Origin: Ascidia mentula
Taxonomy: Eukaryota; Chordata; Ascidiacea; Phlebobranchia; Ascidiidae
NCBI GenBank assembly: GCA_947561715.1
Contig: OX387200.1
Span: forward strand, 4,900,501 to 4,964,500
Direction: 5' to 3'
DNA: 64,000 nucleotides
A model generated the notes under the pieces. The model ran no database searches. It was not told the DNA's origin and was given only the letters and a program-made list of their open reading frames with translations. This document shows positions 24,401 to 36,289 of the stretch, in pieces. Position 1 is the first letter of the stretch. Every line of letters begins with the position of its first letter. A program made the translations under genes and the position numbers.

Positions 24401-27400
24401 TGCTGCTCACTCGGCATATCACTGACAAGGAGGACTTCGCACAGAACAAGGAGTTCATTACACTCCTGGTTTACAAAAATAACGGAAAAAAGGTCTATCA
24501 CACATGTGGGTATACTGAGCACGTGTTTTGTTGAAAAAGATTAGAAAAAAGTTTTTAAATGGTTCTTTAGAAATTTAATCAAAATTTGTTGAAACGCATA
24601 ATGTTTTTATTTAATTTGTACGACTTTTCGATGGTGCCTAAACGAACTAATTGCTTTCCTTTTTTTGATGGGTCAGAGAGCACAGCACCATAATAGTGTG
24701 TACAAACTTGACGTTATGTTTGTTGGCAAATGCCGAGGTAATTTAGAACCGAACATTTTGCATGTCGTTTCCGCGTGTGGTTGACTTGCGTTGCATTTGA
24801 ATGTTAGAAGGGGAATTTTGGTCTAAGAAATGTACGTATGTATGGCTAAGAATAACTTCAACACCTTTCGCTGAGGTTCTTAAAATCATGCTGCTTTTGC
24901 GTTGGTTAAACACATCCTCTGTAACCGCACCTTGTTTTTGAAATTCCCCTGACGATCTTGGTTGTTTGGACATTTTTTTCCCACCACAAGGCATGAACGC
25001 AGCATTTTTTTTGTTGAACCTCTAAACTGGGTAAAATGCCTCAACCTTTACCAACTAGCTGCTTGCTGTCATTCAACTAAACCACCTGAAGTAAACCATT
25101 GTTGGGCGGTTTGGCCCAGAGCACTTTTGATAAATTTCCTCAAATTTGAAACGTTTACTATACTATATTCATAATTCGGTTATTTTAAAAATTGCAATAC
25201 TTATTTGTTTTTGGCTTAATTTTAGCTTTTGCTGTCTGTTTGTTACAATTTTTTTTTTTTTTGAATTACAAGCTAAAATACTATCTTGTTGATATTAAAT
25301 TAGGATTCCTGCATGTATACAAAGCAGACGTTACTTCATTCGTTTGTTTCATCATTGATTGCTTTTAGTATTCATAAGCGTCAAATTCGCGGTTACCTAT
25401 TCTCTTTTGTGACACAATATTCTTTTCCGTAAAAATGTATAATATACCAACAAGTTATTGCTCTTTTATTCCTCTACGACCTGGATAAACTTGCCTTGCG
25501 GACTGTAGTTTTGGTGACCCGTGAACTACAACATCATCAAACTAAAGAAGGCACAACCACAATACATAGCATCGGTTAAATACATCCCTCTTCATACACC
25601 AACCCTTACTCATACAGACAGCCCACCTCCCTTCATCGATGGAGTTCGCATCAACAGTCCGCATTACTTGACCAGGATCCAAGTGGAAGAGGGAGGTCCT
25701 CACCGTTACACACTGGTCGTATCCCAATATGAGAAGCACAAGAACATACGTTACACCTTGCGCGTATATTCTCCATCAGACTTCAAGTTCAGCAAGATCG
25801 AAGACCCCTACAAGATGAATAAACGGGTAATTTTGTACTTTTATCATAGACAACCTTCGATGATTCTCAAACTGTGTGCCGTAATACCCTCATGCGTCGT
25901 TTTGAGTTCGGACATAAGTTTTTTGTACAAAAAAGTTGGTAAAAGTACCGAGTTAAGTCAACCTTCTGCGACTTGAAATTGCAAACATACGAAAAATTCT
26001 TCCTGATAGATTTATAAATGTTGCGTCACATTTACCGTGAATCTTTTCAAAGTGCGTCGCACGCGAAAATGTTGGAGGATCATCGATTAATCATAAACTG
26101 ATGATTTTCTTTGGTGTAATTATAAATAAAGTTCAGACGTGTAATTGCTTATTCCCTTGCCGAAGTGAAGGCGTCCTGGTTCATCTTTTTTTGGAAAAAC
26201 ACCTAATTTGCTGACCTAATTTTCTCAATAAAACATTGTGATGTAGTTTTAAAAAATTTAAAATTACCCTGTTTGCGGTTTGTCGAAATATATTTTAGCC
26301 TGTTTACAACAGACGCATAAACACTTGTTACGTATATCGATGACACAGATGGCCACGCTTTGACGTAACGACAAGAATAGACCACAGTGACAATTCCTTG
26401 TCAATACGTTTATCAAAAGCAGTTTTGCGCACGTTTAGTTTCGCTTATTGGGATGGGACGCACGCTCAGTCGCACAACCGCGTATTATCCGCTCTCAAAT
26501 CACACCCCACCCATACAAAGCACAGCGATCAACCTCGTATCGCCACGGCGTAAAATCGCAGTCATTCGTTGTTATCTAACAACGCTGCAACGCCCCTGAC
26601 CACACGACACCTTTCTACACATATGTTCCAAACTACCCTTGTATGCCAGATGTTTATCGTTCATTTTGGAAGAAACTACTCCAGTCTTGTCGGCTCTAAT
26701 GCGTCAAGACCTGTTTTATCACGTGTCTATATCGGGCCATAGGAACCGTTTCATGTACTCCTAATGCCCATGGCGGCGTCACGCTTATTTAGGGGCCACT
26801 GCTAACATCATCAAGCTTTGCCGCGAGATTTCTTGCATGGGATATAAGGCATGGACCTCTGTCATGCCCGCGCCGCAACGCGAACCTTAACGAACAAGCA
26901 GGTTAATTACTACGCGTCCACAAAAGCACGTTCTCCGTTTTAACAAACTTCGAACATAACGGTTGGTTGTTTTATGTTTGTGTTAAAACAATGGTGAATG
27001 ACCACGACAGGTGTTTCTGCTCATTAGCTACCAAGCCCCATATTGCTGTCTGGCCCATATGACAACCACGAGCATACGATTACGGTCGTGTTGGTGTAAA
27101 CGTGCCTGCTTCGTGTCTTATTCGTTTTTGCAAAATTTTGTTTCGCCTTTAATAAGTTGTGGTGTTGCTTCCTGTGCGGGGTGGACTCTTGGTTATTCCT
27201 CAAGTTTCAACCTCAGTTGATTAAAGATTTTTGCTTGCTCAATTTCCGCATATTGTGCTTCTAAATAATCGAGTATTATACTGGTCTGTGATGTACATTT
27301 GTACAAAACTATGATACGACATTTTTTGAAAAAGAGTAATACCAAGCCTGCATAAAATACACGAACAAATAAAATTAACCACGTACAGCGCAACTTGCCC

Positions 27401-30400
27401 ATGTTGTTCTCTCGTATGGTAGTCAATACATTTTACCTCGCCAATAATGGAACCAGTGATGTCTTATATTGGAAGCATGATCAGGTTGAAAACTTGATTT
27501 TTGCTTTCGACCGAATACCGAAACCAAAATCAAATTGTTTTCGTATTGCATTGTTTTGCAGATCAAGGGTGAATGGACAAAGGCGACAGCAGGCGGTTGT
27601 GCCAATAACAAAGCAACATACGGACAAAATCCACTTTATCAGATCAACATAGAGGTAGATAAAACACACACACACGCTTGTGTATCCAATTAAAAAAGTT
27701 TTATGTGGATATTGGCATACGCGTGGTTGAGTTCTTAGCAACATTTTGTGTAATCGGGTAATGAGTTATGGTATCGGGTAATGTGTTATGGTATCGGGTA
27801 ATATGTTGCCGTATTGGGTAATGATAGTATTGTGGTAAAGATCTGATTCAAATTGTTTTGTTTGTACAACATAATTCTGTAAAGATTTCTTCGTACTTCG
27901 TAAACGCGTAATGTTAAACTTTCTTGTTTGTTTGTTTGTTTGTTTAAAACTAATGCTTGTTTTATGATAAATCTGCACGATTAATTCAACAATTGTAATC
28001 CAATTTAATAAGACTCTCTGAGAAACATCAAAATTCTCTAAACTGTCTCAGATGGTTTTGCATTGTACGTTTAAGAGGCACAAATCCGGATGCATCACCA
28101 AGACCTAATCGTGTTGTTTTCCATCCAGGGAATGGGAAGCGATAAATGTCAACTTCTTATCGAGCTGAGAGCACCTCGAAATTACAGCAACGGGTTTGAC
28201 GTCATCTGCGTGGAAACAAATGCTGAAAAACCTTTTTCCCAAACTACGTCAGGGACCTTCAGGTGTGTTGTATTGAAAACAAGTGGTCATAAAGTTGTGT
28301 AATATAAGCTGCGGAAGTGCTGAAATATGGTTGGTGTAACGCTTGCAGCTCCAAGTTTTGAAACTTCACGTTGCCAAGCGGTCGCTTCAATCATAGTATT
28401 ACGTTACAACCTGGAAAGAATGCACCATGGGCACTATACATGTATGGGTCGAAATTGGTCAACACAAAAACTGCACAAACACAGTTAAAAGCACCCCTTT
28501 ATCTCGAGCGGGATTTGTGGCAAAGAACAAAGTATTCACAAAAAAACCTTAAACACAAAAATATCCCTGACGTCATTCAAGAATTCCCACATAATTGACA
28601 CTTAACGTCACAAATGCCGCCTCGCGCGTTCCCAATACACGACCCCCACCTCTTTCCACATCCATAATCACACCTTCGCACGTGACTCAACCCGCGTCGT
28701 TGATCGCGCGCCATGAGCATTGTCATCACATTGTCCTTGACGATTTCCTACAATCGTGATCTCGAAAACGCAGATTTCATTTAAAAAGCTTTCACCGAGG
28801 GGCGTGCTGCACTTTTACATCATGTTTTTGCCGTTTCCATGGACACGTTATTGTGTTTACTCGGACCTCCGCGCACTTGTTTACAAACTGGTGACGTCAC
28901 AAAAACGCCGCAGCCGAATTTGCACCTGGAGATGAATATTTTCGAGAATACCGCGTATCCGTTTTACCCTCGGTGGGCGGTTTTCGGCTCTGCGTCGGCG
29001 AACCACATTTGACACCCGCAAGCATCTTAACGTAAGTGTTTATTACTACAGCCCAATTGGGTGGGCTCAGTTCATTCTGTAAAGTTACGGCACCTGACCA
29101 GCCACCTACGCTCATGCTTTAAATTTGAATCTACGTCTTAACGAAGAGTTTGTCTACAGTGTACTTAACCTATATGGGAAGCATAAGCTAACATTCGTTA
29201 ACCAATGTGCCAAATACATGAGAACTAGATCTCTTGAGTGGATCTAGCCCCTAATATGGCACTGTCTTAAAACCAGCGACAGCAATTAGCCGACAGAAAA
29301 TGTTAAAAACAAAGTGTTTCTGATCACCGTCAATTGGTTTGTTTTTTACATGAGAAAGTATGTGGTTTTTAAAATTTTTCGGTTTCGACTGAATATTTCT
29401 GAAACTGTTTTTGCTGCGCTCATCGCCAATACGCATAGTTTAGCATGTGTTAGTATTGGTTAGACTCATTGTTGAAACACTACGAAAGCTACATACACGT
29501 TCGTTTTATTTTTTGTAGTCACAGAAATGATGAAAAACAACTTTGTGCAGTTGGTACAGCAGTCGAGGTTATACTTTTAAGTGGCGATAAAAGACAGGAG
29601 TAGATCCCAATTGGTACATGGTGCATCCACTAAACATATCCCCACACACACAACCTCGAATACACAACAAATTGGACTGCATTTGGCTTGTAAAACGGGC
29701 AAGAAAATTGAATAGCCCTGAATAAGTTCACGTGCCAAACATCGCGCCACATCCACGTCGCTCCGTCTAACCCGAGTTCCTGACCCCGAATAGTTTGACC
29801 TGTCGTAACCTCTCAGCACGTGCGTGGGCTCGCAACCCGATAAACAGCGGTTCTAAACATGTTACAGCAATCAAGTTTGCGTTTACAAAACACCGTAAAT
29901 CGTGCATGGACACGAGGCATCTTTTGCTTTCTGTTTACCACCTCCCAAGTAGGACCAATAATGCGCCCAAATACGGCCACAAGGAGAGTTTCGACGCGTC
30001 TCCCGCTTGATTCCTTTGTTGACGCCGGTTAGAATAGCGCGGTGTGATTGTTAACATTTGTCTGAAATTACGTCCGGTTTATCGAATCACGAACGACCCA
30101 AGGTTGAGACCCGAAAGCTACGTTTTTAAACTCTTATTTACCAGCTTTCTGCGTTGAAAATCATTCATGTGGCCAATAACGTGTTGGATTGTGTTTAAAC
30201 GCACGTTGATCCTCCCAGGAAAACTGGATTCGGGCCAGTAGTTGTGTTTTGCTTCGGTTTAAAGTGGGCCACGCGAACCGGTTCGATTTTTGTCCAATTT
30301 CAGCTTGGTTTGAATTTTGCCAAGATCGTGACAGGCCTGGATGCAAACACTGGTTGTTGGCAAATACGTATGTCAGCGAGCCTGGCCAATTAATGCTGGA

Positions 30401-31996
30401 GAAAAGCGGTTTCACCTTGTTTTTCGCGATCGCGGCATTTTGAATTACAACGTAACAGAACTTGGTTTGATAAATGCAAATAAAATTACAATTTACATTA
30501 AGCGATATTAAACAAATTGGATGCGGAGTTTTATTAACGTGGATTTGTAAAGACGCATTCACGAGTATAAAAGTCATTGAAATACGGCTAATCTTAAGGA
30601 GTTGTTTGGTGATGGCGATGTTATTTTTCGGTGTTTTTGTGTTTCATGCGCTTTGTTCCTAAGTTAGAATTAACTCCTTCAACACAGTTTCCTGCAGACA
30701 ATGCCACTGTTTCGACCTGTTGGGTCTCGTCAATGCACTGCATAATCACCACAAGTTTCACTTGGCTATTTAGTTGACAACATCGTTGGAAGTCACAGCA
30801 AAGCTACACTAAACAATGGCCCTGTGTTTAGCTTGTTGGCTCAACAGTGCATTCACATAATTTTCAGCTTTTGGCATTCCAAATCGACGGGGTTGCCAGG
30901 AGTTGATTTCTACGAAAATACGGCGTTTCTCAATAACCAGTTAAAATTCTCACAACGTCTGGAAAGGCGGTATGGCGCCTCTATTCAATGTTCACTGGAT
31001 TAACTGCATGAAAATGCACTAATTTATTGTGATGGTATCGTGCGCCTAACGGGCTACAGCAGCTTCGGTGGCCAATAAGCGTCTTCCGTCGGCGTGAAAT
31101 ACTCGTTTAAGCGCGGTATGCAAAACATAGAAACAACAAACATTAACACAAAGCCTCCCGCAGAATCCACCGACAGTATGGCAAAAATCCTCGTTTTCCG
31201 AGAACTGTCACCTCCCGCTCTTATTTCAATATTACTACGTTTCCTTCTTCCTTGTTTCGTTCCGTAAGTGGTTTTCCTTGGAAAGCCACCACGTTATCCG
31301 TTTCTCCGATACACCCGCATTGTTACCGCCGATCATTTGTTCTTGTCTTGCAAAATATTTACCAAAGATATGTATCAATGTTCGTATGTCGGGGTCCACA
31401 TATTCGCAAGATCATGTAGGCTGGTGATTCTTGACATCTTTTCTTTTTGACTCCCTTTGAAATCACCAACTAGTTGTCGTACCTCCTGATATATCTAACA
31501 AAGTATGTACGTAACCTAAATTTCTGCCTCCACAGACCCCAATGACATTTTATTTTGCAAGGACTGAGATCGGTTCAATAACTGCTAAAACGTAGTGATC
31601 CCGGGGTATTTAAGACAACCGCACAATATTTTACTTTTCCTATATTATTTATACTCTCCTGGTAAAGGTATTGGGAAACGTGTGTGAACTTTGGATGTTA
31701 AAACAAACAGTCCTTTAATAAACACATCTTCTTTTCTGCAGTATTTTCAAAAAATGTTTTAGGAAACATATCACATACATTTTCGAATACTCCCAGTCTG
31801 TAACCATTGGTTGATGAATTAAACATTCTATTTTTTGTTTTCACCCTACAGGTCCGGATACAGTGTTCTCGAGTTGACTGTGCCGCACGGGATCTACAAC
31901 GTCATACCTTGTACCTTCAGTCCTCAGCAGTTGGGGGCCTTTTTTCTCGATGTTAAATCTTCCGTCGCCGGCACTAAGGTTTCCAAACTCCGGTGA
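16873..31996 (+). CDS. CAPN7: Calpain-7 (calpain-like cysteine protease), complete, 18 exons
   Basis: Exons: 16873-16974, 17050-17163, 17377-17529, 17899-18130, 18303-18406, 18532-18626, 18899-19111, 19635-19684, 19765-19955, 20289-20460, 22512-22630, 23132-23207, 23599-23776, 24375-24505, 25618-25826, 27562-27654, 28129-28262, 31852-31996 (TGA). All junctions are GT-AG with agreeing phases; the joined frame is 836 codons plus stop, close to the 813 residues of human calpain-7. Domain order is two MIT segments, the cysteine protease core, then two C2-like domains. The triad is intact: Cys about 315 in [13 protein letters not shown], His about 481 in [11 protein letters not shown], Asn about 501 in [12 protein letters not shown]. 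In vertebrates calpain-7 is recruited by its MIT domains to ESCRT-III proteins (CHMP1, IST1) and acts in cytokinesis and receptor sorting. It lacks EF hands. The exon 2 donor could instead be 15 bases earlier, in frame. The last intron is 3.6 kb, the longest in the gene. Confidence 0.96.
18532..23776 (+). CDS. CAPN7: CAPN7 cysteine protease core (exons 6-13)
   Basis: Residues about 236-600. Exon 6 opens with [20 protein letters not shown]. Exon 7 carries the nucleophile ([19 protein letters not shown]). Exons 8-9 read [14 protein letters not shown] and [20 protein letters not shown]; the short exon 8 is 50 bp. Exon 10 gives [14 protein letters not shown]. Exon 11, after a 2 kb intron, carries both the catalytic His (THAYAIL) and Asn (KNPWSHLRW). 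Exons 12-13 give [15 protein letters not shown] and [20 protein letters not shown]. Spacing between the triad residues (166 and 20 residues) matches calpain-7 within two positions, so an active protease is expected. Confidence 0.94.
24074..24120. repeat. Truncated copy of the TGGCACA terminal-inverted-repeat element
   Basis: TCTGGCACAATTAAAC followed by a TTTCGCCT block resembles one end of the element at 33098-33205. No second terminal repeat is visible, so the copy is partial. It lies in the intron between CAPN7 exons 13 and 14. Confidence 0.45.
24375..31996 (+). CDS. CAPN7: CAPN7 C-terminal C2-like domains (exons 14-18)
   Basis: Exons 14-15 encode [34 protein letters not shown] and [19 protein letters not shown], the first C2-like (calpain beta-sandwich) domain. 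Exons 16-18 encode [40 protein letters not shown] and [20 protein letters not shown], the second. The reading frame ends at TGA 31994-31996 after [11 protein letters not shown], at the place expected from the family. No AATAAA signal is obvious in the 300 bases after the stop. Confidence 0.94.
27753..27832. repeat. Minisatellite, four copies of a 20-bp unit
   Basis: Unit ATCGGGTAATGAGTTATGGT repeated at 27753, 27773, 27793 and 27813, with the last copies diverged. It lies in the intron between CAPN7 exons 16 and 17, about 100 bases after the exon 16 donor. Confidence 0.85.
30701..30745. repeat. Half-copy of the 1318-1442 fold-back family
   Basis: ATGCCACTGTTTCGACCTGT and the following CAATGCACTGCA align with the left arm of the fold-back at 1318-1360 with few differences. 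The opposite arm is not clearly present. It lies in the 3.6 kb last intron of CAPN7. Confidence 0.45.
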
Positions 31997-34900
31997 CGAA
32001 CAAAGCCGTTGTATTCCCGACGCTGCGTCGCCACCGCGGCCGGGCGACACTTCGTGGAATCCCGCGTGGAGAATCGACTTTTCCTGGTATCCAGTCTTCG
32101 TCGCCAATTTGCTGTTGTCGTGCTTGGCACATGCCTGAAGAGACATGACACAAGTGCAATTACTGTACTACCTTTATTGTGGCACTTCCCCGCCCCCATG
32201 CTTCATGCAGTGACATGATATCCGCTTTGATCTTTTAAATACAGATATACACTGCGCTTTCTCCAAGTTCGTTTTTTGCTCATCAGATTTGTAACTTGGT
32301 TGTAACTGGAGATTCTAATCATAAAAGAGCCATTGTCCTTCTTTAGAATTTGCGTTAGGATTTTTTTGCTGCATCTATTTATAAAAATAGATCCTGAGCC
32401 GTAAAATTCGACGTTTTTTTGCGTTCGTTAAAATCAACACGAGCCATAATGGTTTTCTTTAATGCAAAGCAAGTTGCAGGTGATTTTGTATCAAAGTCAA
32501 CATAGTGCATATTGAATGCAAATATTGTCAAAATAATGTCGAGGTGAATTGATTTCTATCCGCGATGTTGAAAATTCTGGGAAGTTCCGGCCGCTGTCCT
32601 TTTGATCCAAGCTTTTCCAAAAAATCCCCCTTCGTTTGTATATGAGTAATTCCCTTTCTCAGGTTATACCTCGGTTTGTTGTTTCAAGCTTTTAAAGTTT
32701 ATTTGTTCCATAACATCAGCTCCATATCAACAATAGAAAAATAATCAATGGGTTTACGAAGAAATGACCTACATTAAAATAAAAAAAACTCGGGATTACC
32801 CCGAAAGCAGTCTGAACTTACAAGGTAATAAACTGTACCATCATCAATCATTCCAGGGTCAAAAATATGTGCCTGGTCCGTTGTTGGCATTTTCCAGGGG
32901 CGGATCTGGGGTGATCCTCACCCTGGAAATCTGTTACAACACTGAAAAAAGGGGAGGGGCAGACAAACGCGTAGATTGATTTTTGTTCAACACCATCGTG
33001 ACAGTGCCAGGTACATGCATTGTTGTGTACTCGTGTAGCATTAAAATAACTGCTTTGTGTTGCTGCCAGACATATTGTGTTTCAATTAATTTATCCATTT
33101 GGCACAATTAAACGCATACTTGTTTGCATGCCGCATCATCACCCTAATGAAGCTTATTTGAGGCGAAATATTGATGAATAAAAGTATACGCTGAGCTGTG
33201 CCAGAAAAAAAACAGATCGAACACTGAAAATGTGTATATAGGAATCTCCCGACAGTCTTAGAAAAACAGATTAATTGAAATATACGTATATCTTGCCGTA
33301 AAATTACAAACCGGTCAAGTTAGGTGGAAGCCGATTAGATCGATTGACAACACCGATATCGTCAGACTTCATCATAACGATATTCATCTAATGTTGCAAT
33401 CAACGATCGGTGGCCTATCTTGTCTCGAATCGCACCTCGAGTGGCCAAGGTGCACCTTCGGGGCAATGACACCTACCAACATGTTTTGAGCACCTTTGCC
33501 ACGCACAGCTGGTACCCCGCCGCCATTGGACCAGGTTTCCGTCTCCGTGGCAACGCAAACCGAAAAATGCCGTTTTGTCTCACCTTGTAGGAATGCATGT
33601 GTTGAAGTGATTGCCATCGCGATGCCGTCCTAACACCGCTAATGTATCCCGCATAATGAATTTAGGATTCCAAAAATAGAACGAGTGTTGCGCCGTGCTG
33701 TACCAATTATACAAAGATGCCTTCGGCTGATCGCAAATCAACATGATAATCTTTAAAACGAGGTGTTTGCGTTCGTTCCAGTTGTATCTTTTTAGGACAA
33801 AGAGCGTTCCCAAAGTTACTTCTCAACAAAATCATATTTGAGATCCCTGTCACAATTTCTCAGTGGGGAATGCGTCAATACACTTGGCATGTTTGTGTGC
33901 ATCGAACTGTCATCTTTTCCATGACAGGTAACAGGGAATCAACGCGTGTGGCATTCTGTCACCTTTGTCAGATTCTGTCCGATAAAAGTATCGCAAATCC
34001 GGTTGGCGAAATAAGGCGAGTCGAACTTCATCAGCAACCGTCACGATTTCGGCGCAGAAACGGGTGGAAGTTTTGAGTTTACTTTGGTCACAAAATTTAA
34101 CTTTGATCGCCTCTTAAGGGAAACGAAGACATTCTAGTGAAATCCAGATTCATGTTTTAAACGGTCGGCCGGAATTAAACCATCGACCTCCGATCTTGCC
34201 TCATACATTCTGATAAAACTTCAAAAGCTAAGAAACTTATCTTCGTGATCCGAATTCTGTGATGTAGGCTTTGGGGTTATACACAATGTGCGACGTCGCC
34301 TTATTGAAGCAGTACATTATAGCCAACTGACACTAGGTTTCTTCAAATGTCAACAAATAAGCAAATGCGCTAATTTTGTCATTGGCAGATATTATCACCA
34401 ATCGGAAAGTCGGAAAAGGTGAGAAGATCGAGAGTTTAGTAATCGCGCGATCGTAACAGTCGATTGCGCAGAAGGAGAATTTCGAGATCAGCTTTTCCCA
34501 TTGTCAACCTACGCTATATCTGGACGATATATCGGTCGGCGGGGAGACAATTGGCTTGGCAAAAGTATCGAGTTTGCTCGGATTTTAAGACCTCGATCCA
34601 TGTCCTCAAGAAACCGCCGGAAAGACCGCATCGGCGAAAATAAAGAGCCAATTGTTTTAGGCGAGTTCGCACGTCATCGATGCTTGCGTCACCGCAAGAA
34701 ACAAATAACTCCGCCGGAATTAAATGGAATTATGCGATTTGTTAAAGAGGCCTATTCATTTATCTCTTCCGAGTTCCATAACTCTTTCACGGCTGTGGCC
34801 TTTTGTGTTAACAGCCTAATACGGCTTATAATCCAGCAGCTTCAAGCGGCGCCAGAGAATCGCGGGCGCTGCTTTGCTTAGGCAACAATTCGGACACATC

Positions 34901-36289
34901 CACGCCTTCTGTCTGACCTTGTCCGCTTACATGTATCGCGCGCTTGTGGGCAACACATGCCACAAACCCTTCGCAACCAATTCACAAGCTCATCAGGGCA
35001 CTCGGCAGATTCTAGAGTACATGCCTGGGGGTCCTGCTCGTGCTTTGGGATCAATAATCCCGGATAGAGATACTGAAGTCTTGCGAACAAAGGTCGGGAA
35101 ACATGCGATATCGGCAAATGGCAAGCTCGCCCCGCCTCTTTCATATCTGAATATCTTTCCATGACTATATAGGCCACTGAGAGGTCAGAAGTTTGACAAC
35201 GGTTGCTTTCGGACGGCGCATTTATAACTACCGCGCAATCAAAAACCACTGATAAAAGAGACACACGCGCTAATGAAACGAATATGGCGACACAACCAAC
35301 GAAAGCGTAAACTGGCGCGAGATGGGCGCATTCCCAACGTGGGAAGGGCACACGAAAAAGGATCGACAACCGGGTGGCACCGGGAGATACATGCACAGCA
35401 GGTAACAAATAAAACGGCGATGCGAGTAAAAACATGCGGCGCACTGGACAACGGGGGAATGTACGGATTCGCGGTATAATTCGCGGTCGCGAGGAGAGGC
35501 TTCTCGGCGGCAATGCTAGGAACCGTGATTTTGCGACAAACATGTTCAGCACCACAAGACGCGTTAGCGATAATTTAACGATAGCAATCCAGCGAACACG
35601 CGAAGGCACAACGAATTTCAGCGCAAACAAAACCAAGCCGGACCAATATTTTGAGTCACCGCCTCGACGTGTGAGTTACAAGAATGAGAGTGAGTTTAGG
35701 TTGGTCGTCAAAAACCCGGATAAACACAGTGAGTGGATTGCCTTCGCGGGCAAACATATGCGGGCAGTCGCGTCAAAGCACGTTTTGTGTCCCAGCAGGA
35801 GCCTTTAACGCGAAACAGTGCTCGTGGAAGACGTGTTGAAGAGGATTTCTCATTTCCTTACTCTCATAATTTTACAAGAAACACCATTATTATTAATATT
35901 ATTCGTAGTTATGCACGCTTTGGGTCGGCCGCGATTTAACCGGCGCGAACGTGCAATAGTCGTCGCGGTAAAAAAATTGCTGGCGAAGCACATAAATAGT
36001 CAAAAAATATAACAATGTAACAACTACCACCTTCCACCATCGCTCACAAATCCCCGTCTATTTACAACTTCGGGCAATCCTCGACCCGATTCCAGACGAT
36101 GGTCGATTAATCGCCGTTCTCACCGCTGTTTGGCGCGGGTCGCAACACATCAGCAACTACGTGCTCGACGGTCGTTAATCAAATTCGCCACGACGGCTGA
36201 AAATTTTGCAATTACGTTCCACGGTGGTCTTCGTCGCAGGTCTCTCAGCATTCAGTTCCGAGGTACCGGACGGACGGGTTTTTGGTTGA
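31997..36289. other. Intergenic region between the convergent CAPN7 and KCNJ-like genes
   Basis: About 4.3 kb hold both 3' flanks. It contains the short terminal-inverted-repeat element at 33098-33205 and AT-rich stretches near 35880. Several open frames here are longer than average (one minus-strand frame of about 250 codons at 34878-35636) but start with TTG, show no domain and sit in GC-richer DNA, so I do not call them genes. Confidence 0.6.
33098..33205. mobile_element. Short non-autonomous terminal-inverted-repeat element (MITE-like), about 108 bp
   Basis: The ends TTTGGCACAATTAAACGCAT and the reverse complement of the terminal stretch (TCTGGCACAGCTCAGCGTAT) match at about 16 of 22 positions, giving imperfect terminal inverted repeats. 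The interior contains CCTAATGAAG and GGCGAAAT, echoing the motif seen at 1705-1750. A truncated relative lies at 24074-24120. No transposase is encoded; the superfamily cannot be told from this. Confidence 0.5.

Noticed and set aside
34878-35636. Longest open frame in the window, about 250 codons on the minus strand
   Set aside because: It begins with TTG, has no domain, lies in GC-richer intergenic DNA with open frames on both strands, and has no splice or conservation hint. Length alone is not evidence here.
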